64,000 nucleotides of DNA, taken from contig NC_066838.1 of the NCBI RefSeq assembly GCF_001640805.2, forward strand, positions 21,282,743 to 21,346,742, written 5' to 3'. Shown one piece after another: positions 28,795 to 42,110 of this stretch (its first letter is position 1; every line of letters starts with the position of its first letter). The DNA is from Lates calcarifer (taxonomy: Eukaryota > Chordata > Actinopteri > Centropomidae). The notes under the pieces are model-generated. The model searched no databases, was not told where the DNA came from, and saw only the letters and a program-made list of their open reading frames with translations. The position numbers and the translations under genes are program-made.

Positions 28795-31700
28795 TTAGAG
28801 AATGAGGCGGTACAATATCCAGCATCCAAACGTGACCCAGTGGCTTGTCCAGCTCAGCTCTGACCACTTCTGAATGGTATGATGGGTGATATCGTCCTGT
28901 GGAGGGCGGTACATACTATGTAAGCTGAATTGGACAGTGCATAATATTATTTATTCCTTTCATAAAAAACACTGTCACAAAAAATGGGATTCAACATTCA
29001 CTTGTTTTAACTTTATGAACAAATGTAAAATCTAAAACCACTCATCACACAAAGTACAGTACACTACTCTCCTTTGAAGTATAAATACTGCAGCTTAAGG
29101 TTACATGTCTATAAAGCATCTCACATGTTCATGTCACATAGTGTGCTGTACATTTTGTGAGTACAGGCTGTATAAATATAGTAACCTATACTCTTCTAAA
29201 CATGTTGTGACCTTCAATTTCACAATGACTCATTAAGTCGCACTTCTACTTCAATGAGACACCTCTACCTCTTTACTTCTGCCCATAGATATTTGTACAG
29301 CTTCCTTAACAAGTCACAAGTAATGTAGGTAGGTCTAAGCATGTATATAAAGCTTTTAAATGTAATTAACTTTTTTTATTTTGTTGCATGTATTATACTC
29401 AGTGGTTCTTTGTCTGTTTCCTACCTCTTTAGACTGTTGTTTTTTCACTGCTGCAACATGTGAATTTCACCTCTGGGAATCCGTATAGTTTTATCTCATC
29501 TTACCTCATCCTCCTCCATGTAGTCCACACTGGAGTTGAACACAGAGCCCAGGTACGTCAGGTGGAGAATTGCCAAAGCGCTGAATGCTATATTAATCAT
29601 ATAGACCCACAGCTCCTGCAGAGGGAGAGACAAGGCATCATGGAAGAATCAATATTTCAGATCCTTTTATTCATATCTTTTTCTCTATAATCTGTTGGGT
29701 TTTCTCTTTAAGGCCCTAGAAATCGATTGTCTCAATCAGCTTCTTACACAGACTTGATGAAACACATTAGCTGAGTGTTCATACTGTTTCGTCTAAACTT
29801 TAACTTGGATCGCTGCACATTTTGTTGTACAATTTTTTAACATTTAATGTTATAGAGAATTACTTGAAACCCTATGTTCAGGAGCTTTAATGTATAAATG
29901 CCTAAACTGTGATGAGAACAATAAGAACTATGTCGTACAGTCCTTGCAGGCTGCTTTTTCTTTGCATAATCATTATTTCCTCTCTCTGCTGCTCTTGATG
30001 TTTGTAGCCAGTATAACATAAGGGATTTTTGTTGGGCATCTTGCCAGTCAACTCCCAAAATATATCATCTGACAGTGCAAGGCAGACTATTTTAATGGCA
30101 GCAGATGTACTTTTTTCCTGGTATTAAAACCTGATTTTCACATTACCAAAGTGATTATGAAGTACATATTTTAATGGTTAAACTATTTCTTGTGTTTGTT
30201 AAATACAATGGTCACTTGTCCTGCTGAGGAGTATTAATGTTATTGTCATTATATTTAGGCTAAATCCGGGGAGGAATTATGAGGGCTTTAATTTTCATAT
30301 TAGTGGAGGGTAAAAATAGAGAGCATATTTTTTTCTGAATGCTAACTAGGCCAGAAGATCTACTAGGTAGGCCCCCTTTGAGCACCTCCTGCTCTCAAAG
30401 TAAGTGCCAGCAATGCCAGTGCAATGGCCATTTGCACAAATAAAATAGTTGGAAGAAAACCAGAATATATACAAACCGAGTAAAAACACCACAATCCTGT
30501 GGTTGGAACTGAGATTAATATTTATGCAGCATGAAGCATTAATTCAACATTTATAATAAAAAATTAAAAACTAAAAAAAAAAAAAAAAGTCCTAAAATTA
30601 ACTAGAATCAACTAGACCTAAATTGTAAAGATAATTCAGTGTGTGTGTGAATGTAAGTGTGAGCAAAGGTTATATTTGGAATAAATGGTTATTCGCTATT
30701 ATTCATTCACACCACTCTTGTATTTGTATGCTAAATATGAGGATAAAGCCAGGAGACAATTAGCTTAGCTTAGCTGGAAGACTGGAGGCAGGGGGAAACA
30801 GCTGACCTGGCTCTAGCCAAAGGTAATAAAATCCAAAAGTCACTGTGACCTGGCAAGAAATACTCCAGCGCACAGCCCCTCATAAACCCCAAACTTTTTA
30901 CAGGTTGTTTTTTGTGTAGCTCAAACAAACAAGATTTTGTGTGTTAATTAATGAGCTGATTATTACTGAGTATTTTTATTTTATTACTTCTCCCAAAAAA
31001 GAGAAGGAAGAGAAAGGTGCATTATATTATACCTTTTTGTTCCTGTGAGTGCAGTTGGGCTGACATTTCTTTGACAGTACACAGGCATTAAAAATGGCTG
31101 CAAGCCTCTTCCGCAGCACTAAAACACAAAACAAGACCAAAGCATTAAAATGGCGCTAGCAGAAACATTCCTCTCCTACCATTAGAGATAAATTACAAGC
31201 ACTGCAGTGAACAGAAACAATGTGTAATAGTGGGTGCAATTAACCATTACTGCAAAGCTAAGCACCTTCTCTAAATGGAAAAGTTCTAATGTGGAAAAGA
31301 GACAACATTAGGCAGACTCTTACCATGCTCAATGTACGTGATGAACCCCAGAGATATCAGCACTGCGCCCAGATGAAAACTCAAACCCTACCAGACACAG
31401 GAGTAAGAATTAAAACAACCCACTTGTTGACGCAGGCGCATCACATTTCAGAGCACAATGTATAATTGCCTTGTAGGACTTTCACATAATACTCACATGC
31501 AGAAGGGCGCTGGCTGTATATGTCACCATGATGGCAGAGAATGTCCCAAATTTGAGAGCACTCTTAAAAACATCTGTGAGATGAGAACATCAGTTTGCAT
31601 AAGTGAGCCATTATCATTCCATTCATAATGAGGAAAAGCAAAAGCAGCTGCTGCCATTGAGCATTATAACTCACAGGTGTGCAGAAAACGAGACATGGGC

Positions 31701-33784
31701 AGATTCCATGATGTTACAACCTCCACCATCGACCGAGGAAACTCTATATTAAGGGGTTTGGACACGGTCATATCCCTATAAAACAAAAGGTAAGGGCCTG
31801 TTTAGAAACACAAATAAAGAGAAAAAAAATTTTATGTTAAAATTGTGCGTGCCATTCTGACCATTTAAGGTTTTCTTTCTCATCAGTGAAGCCTGCCCCA
31901 GCCAGAGTAGCTGTAGTCTCGCTGAAATAGCCAACAAAGTAGTTGCTGAAGTGGAAAGACATTGTGTTCTCATACGCCAGCAACCACCTAATGTAATGAC
32001 ATTAAAAGGAGAAGAAACAGGTGGATATCACGTTTCAAATTCAGGTAAATTCCAACTTAATGAATAAATTATTACACAACATTAAAAGACATACTTTGCC
32101 AATGCACCTCTGAGAAGCAAGAGAATAAAGGAGAGAAGTTGTAGTGGTTAATGTTAGTGACACATTAAATTCGTACAAATTTCCAAATGACTTGCCATGT
32201 GATGATCTACGTCTCAGCACGGGTTTCAAGATGGTGAAACAGTTGTGGTAAATGAGAAGGTGAGATGGGTGTCCTGGAACACATGTGGCTGCACAGAGAG
32301 GGGGAACGATGTGGATACATGCGTGCAGGTAAAGGTGATACACAAATGGTAAACAGTAAATAAGCATGCTGTAAATAACACAACATATGAGGAAAGCACA
32401 ACAGTGCTGGGTATGTTCAGAGTCACTGAGGTGGACAATTAATTACCTGATCTTCCTCCTCTTTTTGCTGTAAACAAAGATAGAAATAGCGATGAGTAAT
32501 CAAAGACTGAGATTAAACAGCCATTTTGATTTGTTTACAAGTGAATGTTCCACTTACCTTCGTAGCAGCTTGTCTCCATAAACAGGTATGAAATAAGGGA
32601 AGAGGTATGGTGCTACACAGTTGGAAATAACTAGGCAGACCTGGCTCTTCACCCAGCTAACAGAGACTTTTAAAAGCCACGAAAAGCTCTGAGGAAAAAT
32701 AAGAGAATCAAAGATTTAAACAGTTAGCAGCTAGTGTCAAGATAAATCTTTTGAATAATCCTCACCCTCACCTTCTTCCATACTTAAGAAATACTGTATT
32801 ACACTTACAAGCTTGCGTCCCTCCAAAGCTTCTTTGTAGCTGTTGAAGCTGATCCAGGGACCAAAGATGACTGTGCCCACAAAGTAAATATAGCCCATGA
32901 ACTCGATGGGTGAGGGCACGCTGGTCACAACACCTCTGTCCAAATCGAAGGCCAGCGAGATGGCTTTCATGGCAACCACCATCTGTGAACCTGGGTGACA
33001 GCAGCAGCAGCATTTAAACAGTCACTAGATTACTAAATAAAAAGCACATTGATGCTGAATATAAAGGTAAATCTAGAATTATCACATTTACTGCTTGTAT
33101 CTATGAGGAATGTGTCAAACGTTGCTGCCTATAAAAAAAGACGCCTGGCCTACCTCTCATCTTGTGCCAGTTGGTGGTGTCCATCATGTGCATCTCTCTG
33201 ATAAAATTGGATAAGAATAGTCTCAGTTCTGATGTAGTCCTCTCGCCACAAATGAAATTTTAGAAAAGTCATTGCAACACAGGCTTTGAAGCACTCATTT
33301 CAAACACAGGCGTGATGCGTGCTGCAGAGCTGTCAGGTTTCAGAGGAGGACTGACTCTCTTACCCCAACAGCAGGTAGATGAGCACAGTGATGGAGAGGA
33401 AGGTGCCTCGGATGGTGGAGTGGCGGCACAGGAAGAGGAAGAGGTAGCAGAGAAGGCTGAGAAGGACCACCCAGATCATGTGGAGCTCGAAGAACAGGTA
33501 AAGAGTGTAGAAACCTCCGGCCACTGTGCCCAGGTGTTTCACAAAAGAGGGGAGGCCTGACATTGCAAGATAGGAAGATGATTATGATGACGCAGGCTGT
33601 ATGAAGGGTGAATAACACTGAGTGGGCACAAAATAACTGGACTCTCACCCAACATCCAGAGAAGCCGACACAGCAGGCAGATAACCAGCAGCTGCCATAC
33701 CTGCTCCAGGCCCTGCTGAGCTGTAGGCAGCAGGCAACCGTGAGCAAGCTCCTGGAAAAACTTCTGTCGGCTGAGCGCTCCCAT
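28795..33784 (-). CDS. porcn: porcn, protein-serine O-palmitoleoyltransferase (porcupine)
   Basis: Thirteen coding exons join in phase: 33649-33784, 33364-33556, 33154-33197, 32809-32990, 32558-32688, 32447-32467, 31862-31987, 31675-31775, 31497-31573, 31324-31387, 31033-31118, 29505-29615 and 28795-28896. They give 457 residues; human isoforms are about 450-461. The protein is a multi-pass MBOAT enzyme of the ER membrane that attaches palmitoleate to a conserved serine of Wnt proteins before secretion. Visible hallmarks: the N-terminus [18 protein letters not shown], then [38 protein letters not shown]-type and SWNLPMS, and the MBOAT catalytic region ALLHGLSFHLG with the His at residue 337 (Asn of SWNLP at 302). 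The C-terminus [13 protein letters not shown] matches the family. The ATG chosen gives the conserved MGALSRQ(K/E)FF start. The 21-nt exon at 32447-32467 encodes a basic KKRRKI insert at the site of known isoform variation. The gene appears intact. Confidence 0.97.
30574..30588. repeat. Poly-A run
   Basis: A short poly-A tract inside the long porcn intron (29616-31032), possibly the tail of a retroposed fragment. Confidence 0.6.
30731..30960 (+). repeat. Dispersed fish repeat, 3' portion
   Basis: Contains 'aattagcttagcttagctgg', 'gaggcagggggaaacagctg' and 'gacctggctctagccaaagg', which I recognise as the downstream half of the family whose upstream half is at 2779-2940. It is intronic within porcn. 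Confidence 0.5.
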
Positions 33785-36700
33785 CACTTGACTTAAAAAG
33801 CAGAGGGAAGCCCAACACTGAATCGTTAGAGCAACAAAAAAATGATGTCCATTTTCCCAGCATTTAATTCTATGGTGGCTGGTACAACATATTGTATGTG
33901 TAATTGCACGCATATGCAAGCATGCAGGCAAGCATAGACTCATTTACAGTCAACAGATGCACACCCCCTTCAAACTTCAAATCCCAGCATGCCAAGCAGC
34001 TTACTACAAATCAGTGAAAATGCATGCAATAGCTACTGAGTTTCCATGATGATACCATTAATTATGTTTTTTTTCCTTAATGCATTTTGATCATTACATT
34101 CTCATTTTGCGACAAATGCATTACATTTGATCCACAAAAATGAAACATTACATCAGACGAACTGAAATCTCAGTATGTGTGAAAGCATTTAAACCACAGC
34201 GCAGTAACATGCTGAGAAAGGCCTTGTGACCGCTGTGTTGGTGAATTGAACACTTAAGAACATTAAGACACATGCTATTCTGCACGGCATGCTCTCTCCG
34301 CAATGCAGTCGATGAAGGAGATGAGTTGACTCACAGCTGCACATCCAGACAAAATACACTACAGTACGTCCACGGCCGCGCGACTTGCCAGAAAGCGAAG
34401 CATCTTTTAATGAATTCGGGGAGTCCCGGTAAAGATCGCTAACCTCGCTTCACCTAGCGGTTATAGCGGTCTTGCTACCAACGTACTTGAGAGCTGATCC
34501 CCAGCCCCCACTCAGAAACAGCTAACTGGACGCCCCGGGCATGTCAGTTTGTTTTCCAGAAGGGGGGTAACCTTACCCTTTCAGAGCAGCAGCTGGAGGT
34601 TCCTCCGCGTGTCTCTACCCAGCTGCTTTTCCCGGTCCTTCACGGTCAGTTGTGCGTAGTATTTGTGTGTATGTGTGAATGTGTGTGTGAGTGAGTGTGT
34701 GTGTGTGTGTGTGTGCGTGTGCTGCCGCCGCTGAGGTTTAAGCGCACTCGGTCCAGATGATGCTTATCTGGATGACTCCCATTGTCACAGCATCAGCACC
34801 ACTTGCCTGTCATCTATGTGATGCCACGCGAAGACACATCGACCAATCTGCTGCTTGGATCCGACGACATCAGCCAATCACTGATTGGGTAGGCTTTGAA
34901 TGACAGCCGAGGGGACCAATCAGGATCAGCATCCACCGTTCGCCGGTGCCTTCCCACCAATGGGATGTGTACAGCGTGCAGATGGAATCAGACTGGAGAC
35001 GGTCAACTCTCAGCAGGCTTAGAGATGTGGCACAAGAGGTTGCAGAGGAATACACTGTGGACATGAGTAATAAAATCAATATACACTTAACCTACTTTTA
35101 CTTCGGGTAAAAATTCACCATCCACAAATCCAAATTTAATTAAACAGACTATATTTAATGTCATTTATGTACAATGCCTTCTTTGTACATCTGGATTTAA
35201 TCTTTTTTATGTGCTGCTACAGGTCATTGTGTTTTATTATTTAGAAATAGTGTGTATTCCACATAGTTGGGGCACAGTCACATACTTGTATGTTGTATAT
35301 GCTGTGTCCCCCGGAGACATTTAAGTACATTACCTTGTACCTAGTGCCTTACCTTCTTTTTAATGTGGGTGTGAACATTAGCTATATGTGTTCTTATTTT
35401 TATCAAAATCTGTTAGAACAGCAGTTCTGTGTTTAGTGGGCTTGTTGAACTGTTAAACTGGAATGTAAGCAATACAGTTTTAGCTAATGGTTTAATTATG
35501 AAAAAAATACTGATGCTTTATCAGTAAGTAACAAGCCATGTATCAGAATGTTTGAATTACAAGATTGTGAAAAATCTCCAAGGTTGTTGTTTCTCCCACT
35601 CATTATTAAAGGTTAATAAATCTAAGTTTTTAATAAGTGAACAATTGTGCAGTTACAAGTGTTCAAAGTCATTTAGGGTTCACTGATTTAGGGTAATGAA
35701 TTTTCAATTTACTACAACAGGTTTGCATTTATAGGTTTTTTGTCACTCATTAATAAGAGCCAAATTCTGCTTTTCAATGTCATTAATAAAATGCAGTTAC
35801 ATTATTTTACACCAATCCTTCAAGTTGACACTGACAATAAAAAATGCCCCTTAGAAATTAGCTTTGCATGGGTTGTACTATTGAGCAAGAGCATCATTTT
35901 ATAGTAGTGCTCTTGGTACTCTGAGAGCCACAACCACATGTAGCGACAGAAAAAGCCCAAGGAATGGAGGCATGAGGGTGTCTTATTGTTATTGCACTGT
36001 GGGCTTTCTTCTCTACAATAGGCTCGTACGGAGCTCACAGACGAAGCTGGCCACTTTAATGCACTGTGACACAATGATAAGAGGTCAGCCCAAGAAAAGC
36101 AGGCAGACATTTTTGGGTCAATGTAACAATCGCTCTAGTGCCACCATCAGGCCAAATCTTGAAACACTTCAGGGACAGTAAATCCTCTATTTCCCCAGCG
36201 AACAAAAAAGTCCCAACAAATTAAGGGTAGTAATTTTATTTCTGCATACACATTTATATGCAGACTATATTTCAGTTTGAACAGATTGCACATACAATTT
36301 CTTTCATCTTTTGTTCCTTTGTTCAATTGAAAATCAGGTTGACACAGTGTAGTTTGGATGCACCAAGTTACATCTAAAAATGCTATGACTTAGTAATAAG
36401 CCAGTTTTAGATTTCCTCTACGACTCTAGTGCATCTGCACATGAAACACAGCCAACAACATATCATTTGCAATTTCATCTATTTAAAAAGAACAGCTCTA
36501 AAGTCAGCCTTGTGAGGCTCCAATGCTATGACAGTGGTCACAGCATGATGCAAAGAAAAATACTTATTGTAATAAAACTGTCATCTATTGACTGTAGTGA
36601 CCAAAACTGCAAATACCCCACAGGGATTTATCTTGTCTTAAATGATATGAAAGTTGATTTGAAATTATGTGATTACGTTGATATGTAAACAGCTGTTTTT

Positions 36701-37572
36701 AAACCTCTAAGGTCAGTCAGTGTATTGTATTCACAAATTGGAGAGTACTGATAATATAATGCTATGTGAGTAATGAGTCTTGCTCACTGTCCAACAGGTA
36801 TAACAGTATAACACCCAGCTTTCTAGGTCTTCCACATTTTAATGCTCACTCAAAAATGCAAAGTATCCCAAAGAGTGGATTTTTTCTATATTTGTTTACA
36901 TGACCATTCTGTGCAAATATATTTCTACAATAATGACTAATGTGGTTCCTGGTAGCGTAGATGGAAAAATCAAATCCAGTGATGATTACTATCAGATACT
37001 ATGCTGGATAATGACCTCCATAGTCAATTCCCTCACACACTGAATTGATTATTACTCCACAAACAGACAGGTCAGAATATAGCCTGCAGTTAGAAACGCC
37101 ACCTGATGAACACTTTTAAAGTCCAGGTCAGCTACACCCTAGATACAGAACAGTATTAACTAACAAAGTGTAGTGGTGAAACAAATCGCACATCATCAGT
37201 GATTAAGAAGTGACAGCATCTTATACATAGAGCTCTCACAGAATAAAAAGTAGCAGCATGACAGGTTCAGTCACTTACATAAAAAAAATCAGAGTGCTGA
37301 ACCAGGTTAGGGCTAACTGATACATTCATAGGTATACTAAACAAAACATGACAACTTCTGCCATACAGGTGGCAAAAACATATCACAACGGTAAGTCCTT
37401 CCACCTTTAATTAGCCCAAATTAGCTTATGTTTTAGTTGTTGTGTTTGACAGAGTGGTTTAATAGCTTTATGATGCAAAGCACAAGAATGAGGTGAATCA
37501 GGTGTAACTGTAGTTAAACGAAGTACAAGAGAGACTCATTGCCTGCTTTTAAAAGTGAGAAACCCCCCAAGA
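33785..37572. other. porcn 5' region and intergenic DNA
   Basis: Just above the porcn start lie a putative 5' UTR acceptor (about 33793), a CpG-rich stretch at about 34360-34640 with a probable noncoding first exon (donor GTAAGG near 34574) and a (TG)n tract at about 34679-34722. From 34.9 to 37.5 kb is AT-rich DNA, probably including the 3' UTR of the THAP/zinc-finger gene. No coding exon was recognised. Confidence 0.45.
34679..34722. repeat. (TG)n microsatellite
   Basis: Slightly interrupted TG dinucleotide tract near the probable porcn first exon. Confidence 0.85.
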
Positions 37573-40540
37573 TCAGACCACAATCTCCAGGTCATAAGCA
37601 GTTCTTTCCTTTTTGACTTGCTCAACGTTTTGCTCATCTGGAGAAACCAGCGGCACCTCGTATTCTTCCTCCTTCACAATAACCTTCTTAACATTACATG
37701 GTTTGCTTAAAATATATTCATAATTTCTTTTAACCTCAAGTAATGCTGAGGTGAGGTACTGGGGTGAAAAGAGTTTTAGTGAGGGTGGGAGCTCTGGAGG
37801 TGGGAGATCAATGGGTTCAATGAAGATTGCAGGGTAGCCAGGCAGGGGTGGCATGGATGACGTACCTGGGTTTTCTGAGTACCTGGGTACTGGTGGGGGT
37901 GAATGCAGCATAGACGGAGGTTTTGGTCTAAGAGGTGGGAGCTTACGAATCCTGGATGAAAGTACAGACTTTTGGGGTGTAGACAAAGTTGTAGTCGATG
38001 TTGCGGTCCCAGTGCTCTGAGCGGCGTCACCCAGGTCCTTAGCCTGGCTTTGCTCAGACTTCACATTTTGCAGCTCATCGACGGAAGCATCATGTTCATC
38101 ATCGACGGAGGCATCCTCTTCAGACTCAGTCGCAGACTCGGTTTTCGGCAGGAATAAAACGTGGTTGTGACGTCGACAGAAAAGGACACCACAGATGCTG
38201 CACTTCCTGCCATCTTTGACATGCAGCAGTTTATGACGCTTGAGGTTATGACTTGAAGTGAAAGATCGATCACACATGTTGCACGGAAAGGAGGGCTCAT
38301 CTTTTAGGTCACATTGGTGCTCGGTGAAAACGTTCTCACTGGTGAAGTGTTTTCCACAAATCTCACAGATAAAGGAGCTCTCTTCTTCATGGAGCTGTTT
38401 GCATTTTACAGGCTCAGATACAGTCTTGAAGTCCTGATTGCACAGCTCATACTGATACTCACCTGCTGGTATGACTAGAGGTTTTAGGAGAACGACAGGA
38501 CTCATTTTGTCTAGTCCTGGGAGGCCTGCTGGTACTTTAAAAGATTGTGATGTCTTGTTTGGCCTGAATGTTGTTTGTGATTTGATTGTTCCGATTCCAG
38601 TTTCAGCCTCAGCTTCTTTAGTCACTGTTTCCTGGAAAAGATTCACATAAAGAGACTATGAGGACTGGAGGTAAACATACAACCGCAGAGGAGAAAACCA
38701 TTTCTTCACACAAGGAAAAACCTGTTAGAGCAATGTAAGATACATCAGAAAAATGTGCTCAACATAAATAGCATGCTGGTCCCACTGTCACTCCCTCCCA
38801 CCACTATCAAAATAAACTTGTGTGCCTTCTAGACACAATAATAACAGTAACATATACAGCTGTAAAATATACAGCTTTTTTTGTTTTGTAAAAGTATAAA
38901 ATAAATGCATAAATAATAATTAGTGGTTACTACCTTTGAAGGGGCTGATGGCATCTTTGTTTCTTCTGAAAGTTCACTTTCACTTTTCATCAAAACAGGT
39001 GACTGGAGGTCCACGGGAGAATCAACTTGAGGCGGCGTCTTTATTTCTTCTTTTACCACATTGAATTTATGGCGACGCCTTCTCCTGCGACCGCAAAATC
39101 TTTGAAAAAATTGTAAAAAATAATTCACCTGAATACACTGTAAGTGTGTCACATATATCTACTCGTCAGAGCGGTGAGGGAGTTTGCTCTGAGCATTAAC
39201 AACTTGTGGTGTGACAGACATTATTGCAGCAGTGCTGTAACAATGCACCAAAAAGTTGAGGCAGTGAGCTACTGCACTATATAATTATCCATACACAGTT
39301 AGATTTACTGACCAACTGAGCTCCTCAGTCTAAGAGACAAGGAGCAAGGCTTAGGTAATAACATGTGAAGTATAATTTATTATGAATTTCATTCTGTGTG
39401 CATGCATAATGTAAGACTTTGTCATGTTTTGTTGTCACTGGTTTGCTAGCCAGAAACCGACATACTCTACACTTCTATTCCACTATAAGACGTATATACT
39501 ATAAGAAGTTATATTGTTCAGTTTTTAATTTAATTGTTTTAGAGAATTGTTGGATTAACTTCAGGGTATATCTATAATGCATTACAGTTCACCAGCACCA
39601 AAAACTAAATCCTCTAAAATATATTACAGTTGGATCAACACCTCTCTGAAATAGTTTCAACAAAAACTGAATAGTATAATCTTCGTTGGAGTTATTGCAG
39701 GACAGTTGTATTAGGCAGGTTTGGTTTAAGCCAGGGTGTTCCTAATAAACTGCTAACACAGTGTAGTATTATAGGTAAAGATAAGACTGGATTGATCCAC
39801 AGGGGGGATTTAACAAGCTAACCAGAGATGTAAAGTACTTAAATTACCACCACTACGTTATAGTGACATATACATTATACATACCAATAATTATAATCCA
39901 ATAATATAGCCTTTATTATTCTGAAATGGACCAGTCTGTGGAATAGCTACTTTAACTTTTGGTACTTGTCGATGCTAATACTCAAGTCAGATTTTGAAAG
40001 CAGGACTTCAACACGTAATATTTCTGCACTGCTGTGTTGGTATCTTAAGATCGTCCACTACTTTACTTAACTAACCAACTAACCTAACTATTTAGCTAAG
40101 AACAACAGTTTAAATGCCTTACCTTTTCGGCTTTTTCTTGGGGCAACGTTTTAGTGCATGTAAACACAGAGGGGACAAAGTCAGGACTGTCGTGGTCCAT
40201 GGACGCCTCCCCTGCAAAACATTAAAACACACACAAAAGTTTGTAGCCAACTTCAGAGTTAAACCTCATCTTCCACCATATCCAGCGAGTCTGCTATCGG
40301 TTGTAGCTTGTACTAGCACGAAAACAGACTGGTTATCTCACCAGATACGAAATGAGCGCCACAAATACGAGCATTTCCTCTGAGTCCCTCGGTGCTACCA
40401 TTTACTTGTTGGATTGCTCGTAGCCATAAACGCCTCCGGTTTGCCTGAAACGGTCGATACCCTGACGGTATTCTGTAAAATTTGAGTTTGCTGGTAGCGG
40501 AATGTCGATTTTTACAGCCAGACACACAACATGCCGACAT
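37573..40540 (-). CDS. THAP-domain plus C2H2 zinc-finger protein
   Basis: Exon 1 (40342-40540) encodes a THAP domain: MSACCVSGC with the C-x3-C pair, the basic RRRLWLRAI and the ICGAHF pair that completes the C2CH zinc site. Exon 2 (40123-40211) continues in phase and supplies the end of the domain (DHDSPDFVPSVF, the AVPTIF-type box). Exon 3 ends at 38934; its start is uncertain (39128 or 39137 keep the phase, while the better-looking acceptor at 39099 does not, which would need a missed exon). It carries a run of Arg then acidic text. Exon 4 (37573-38631) has three zinc-finger-like units near residues 250-310: C-x2-C followed by HQC, a full C2H2 (CNMCDRSFTSSHNLKRHKLLH), and CSICG followed by a degenerate half. 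A Pro-rich tail follows. The total is about 515 residues. A DNA-binding regulator is inferred; I cannot match it to a named human THAP gene. Confidence 0.8.
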
Positions 40541-41204
40541 TTTTGTGTAAAACAGTCTGGATTTAGTGTTAAGTTTCGTCGGAAACAACAAACTTCACTT
40601 CCGTTGCCAAGACGCGCGCGCACCCTTATCAGGAAGACGTCATTTAAATACCCAGGACGCTTTGTTTTAACGGTTAACATTGAAGAAAACCGCTAAATAA
40701 CAACACTTGACGGCGGCCTGTCCGTTATATTTAACATTTTAGGCCTGTGTTGGTGCAGGTGGACTATTGTTAAGTATGTATTCAACCAAAACAGCTGTGT
40801 GAGGAGAGTTTCGTTGTGCCTGTGGGGCTCCCTGTACTCGGCAGAGGTTAGTACCGCCCCCTGCTGGCCGGCGTTGCACTGAATTTTGTGACCCATCGGA
40901 TTCTGTGACCTGAAATGTTGTGCGTCTCACAAAATCAAAATTAAACAAAAATATCAAGAGACAAATCCATACAGTCACAAATTTTGATATTTGTGATTCA
41001 AGTGTAATCAAATGTATGTATCCTCTCTGAAGCCTACATGAAAATAACTTTTTTAAGTCTAACAATGATCACATGCCTACATGTTCAGTGATGTGCAAAC
41101 GTTGTTGGCACTAAACTAACGAGAGGATGCGTTAAAAATAATGCTATGAGTAGTCTGTATTTATCAGTTAACTTCAAAAACATAAAAGCTCAAAAGTAAA
41201 TAAC

Positions 41205-41269
<65 letters not shown>
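41205..41269. repeat. (GATA)n microsatellite
   Basis: About 16 uninterrupted GATA/ATAG repeats. Confidence 0.97.
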
Positions 41270-41354
41270 TGTTACAGCAGAAACGTGACAAACAACAAAA
41301 ATAAACACAACCATTTAACAAAAATCAAGCAATAAATGTCTCAATTATTTGTAG

Positions 41355-41650
41355 ATAAGTAGATGACAGCATCATCCACTCCCAGGTGAGGTTGCAAGCA
41401 AACTGCTGAGGGTATAGCGATAATATCACTGAGAGCAACTGAACAACAGCCATTAAGGCCAGATGGAGTCAACTTCCTGGGAACATGAACCCGGCAGGAG
41501 GTCTTCCAAAGCAGCTAGCTTAGGCTCACGTTGAAAAGGTGACTCAGGATAGCAGACAACTGGCTAGCACAGGTCGTCAGAGCACTGGGGCTGAAACCGT
41601 CAGTGCCTGCAGTTTTACCTTGCGGTCTCTCAAGTGGTCTCCTAACCTAG
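41355..41650 (-). mobile_element. Fossil of a non-LTR retrotransposon reverse transcriptase
   Basis: Read on the - strand, broken frames give K-T-A-G-T-D-G-F-S-P-S-A-L, then LSHLFNVSLS, then LLWKTSCRVHVP, and later YPQQFAC. In order these match the GKAxGPDG, HLFNxSLS, VPALWKTSCVVPVPK and LDPLQFAY motifs of fish non-LTR reverse transcriptases (Rex-type). Stop codons and frame changes interrupt it, so it is inactive. Confidence 0.65.
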
Positions 41651-41689
41651 CCAGTAGTCACAGTCCAGGCTGTGATATTATTTATTTAC

Positions 41690-42110
41690 ATGTTTAGATT
41701 CCACCAGGGAGGCATTTGACTGGTGCCAAATTTATTCTGTAGCATGACAACAACCCCAAACATACAGCCAGAAAGAAATAACTATCTTCAGAGACAAGAA
41801 GAGTAAGGAATCACTCTGGGATCACACGAAGAAACATAAGACATTGAGACAGACTACATTCACAGGAGAACTGTGGCGATTTCTTGAAGATGCTTGGAAC
41901 AACCTATCTGCCATGTATCTTGAAAAACTGTGCACATTAAAAATTTCTCCAGAAACTCTCTAGTTTCTGTTTCTGTTTACTGCACTGTTGTATGAAATTA
42001 ACTGATACATAACAAATTAGTCATGCATTATTTTTGAAAGCATTCTCACTTTACTTTTAGTGTCTAAAACCTTTGCATGGCAGTAAAAAAAAAAAAAAAA
42101 AACAAATCTG
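41690..42110 (+). mobile_element. Fossil of a Tc1/mariner transposase (C-terminal part)
   Basis: The + strand encodes HDNNPKHTARKK around 41736-41775, the core of the Tc1 DDE domain. It then reads LEDAWNNLSAMYLEKLCT around 41885-41940, which I recognise from the C-terminus of a common fish Tc1-like family. Stops and frame changes break it, and it ends before a poly-A run near 42085-42103. Confidence 0.7.
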
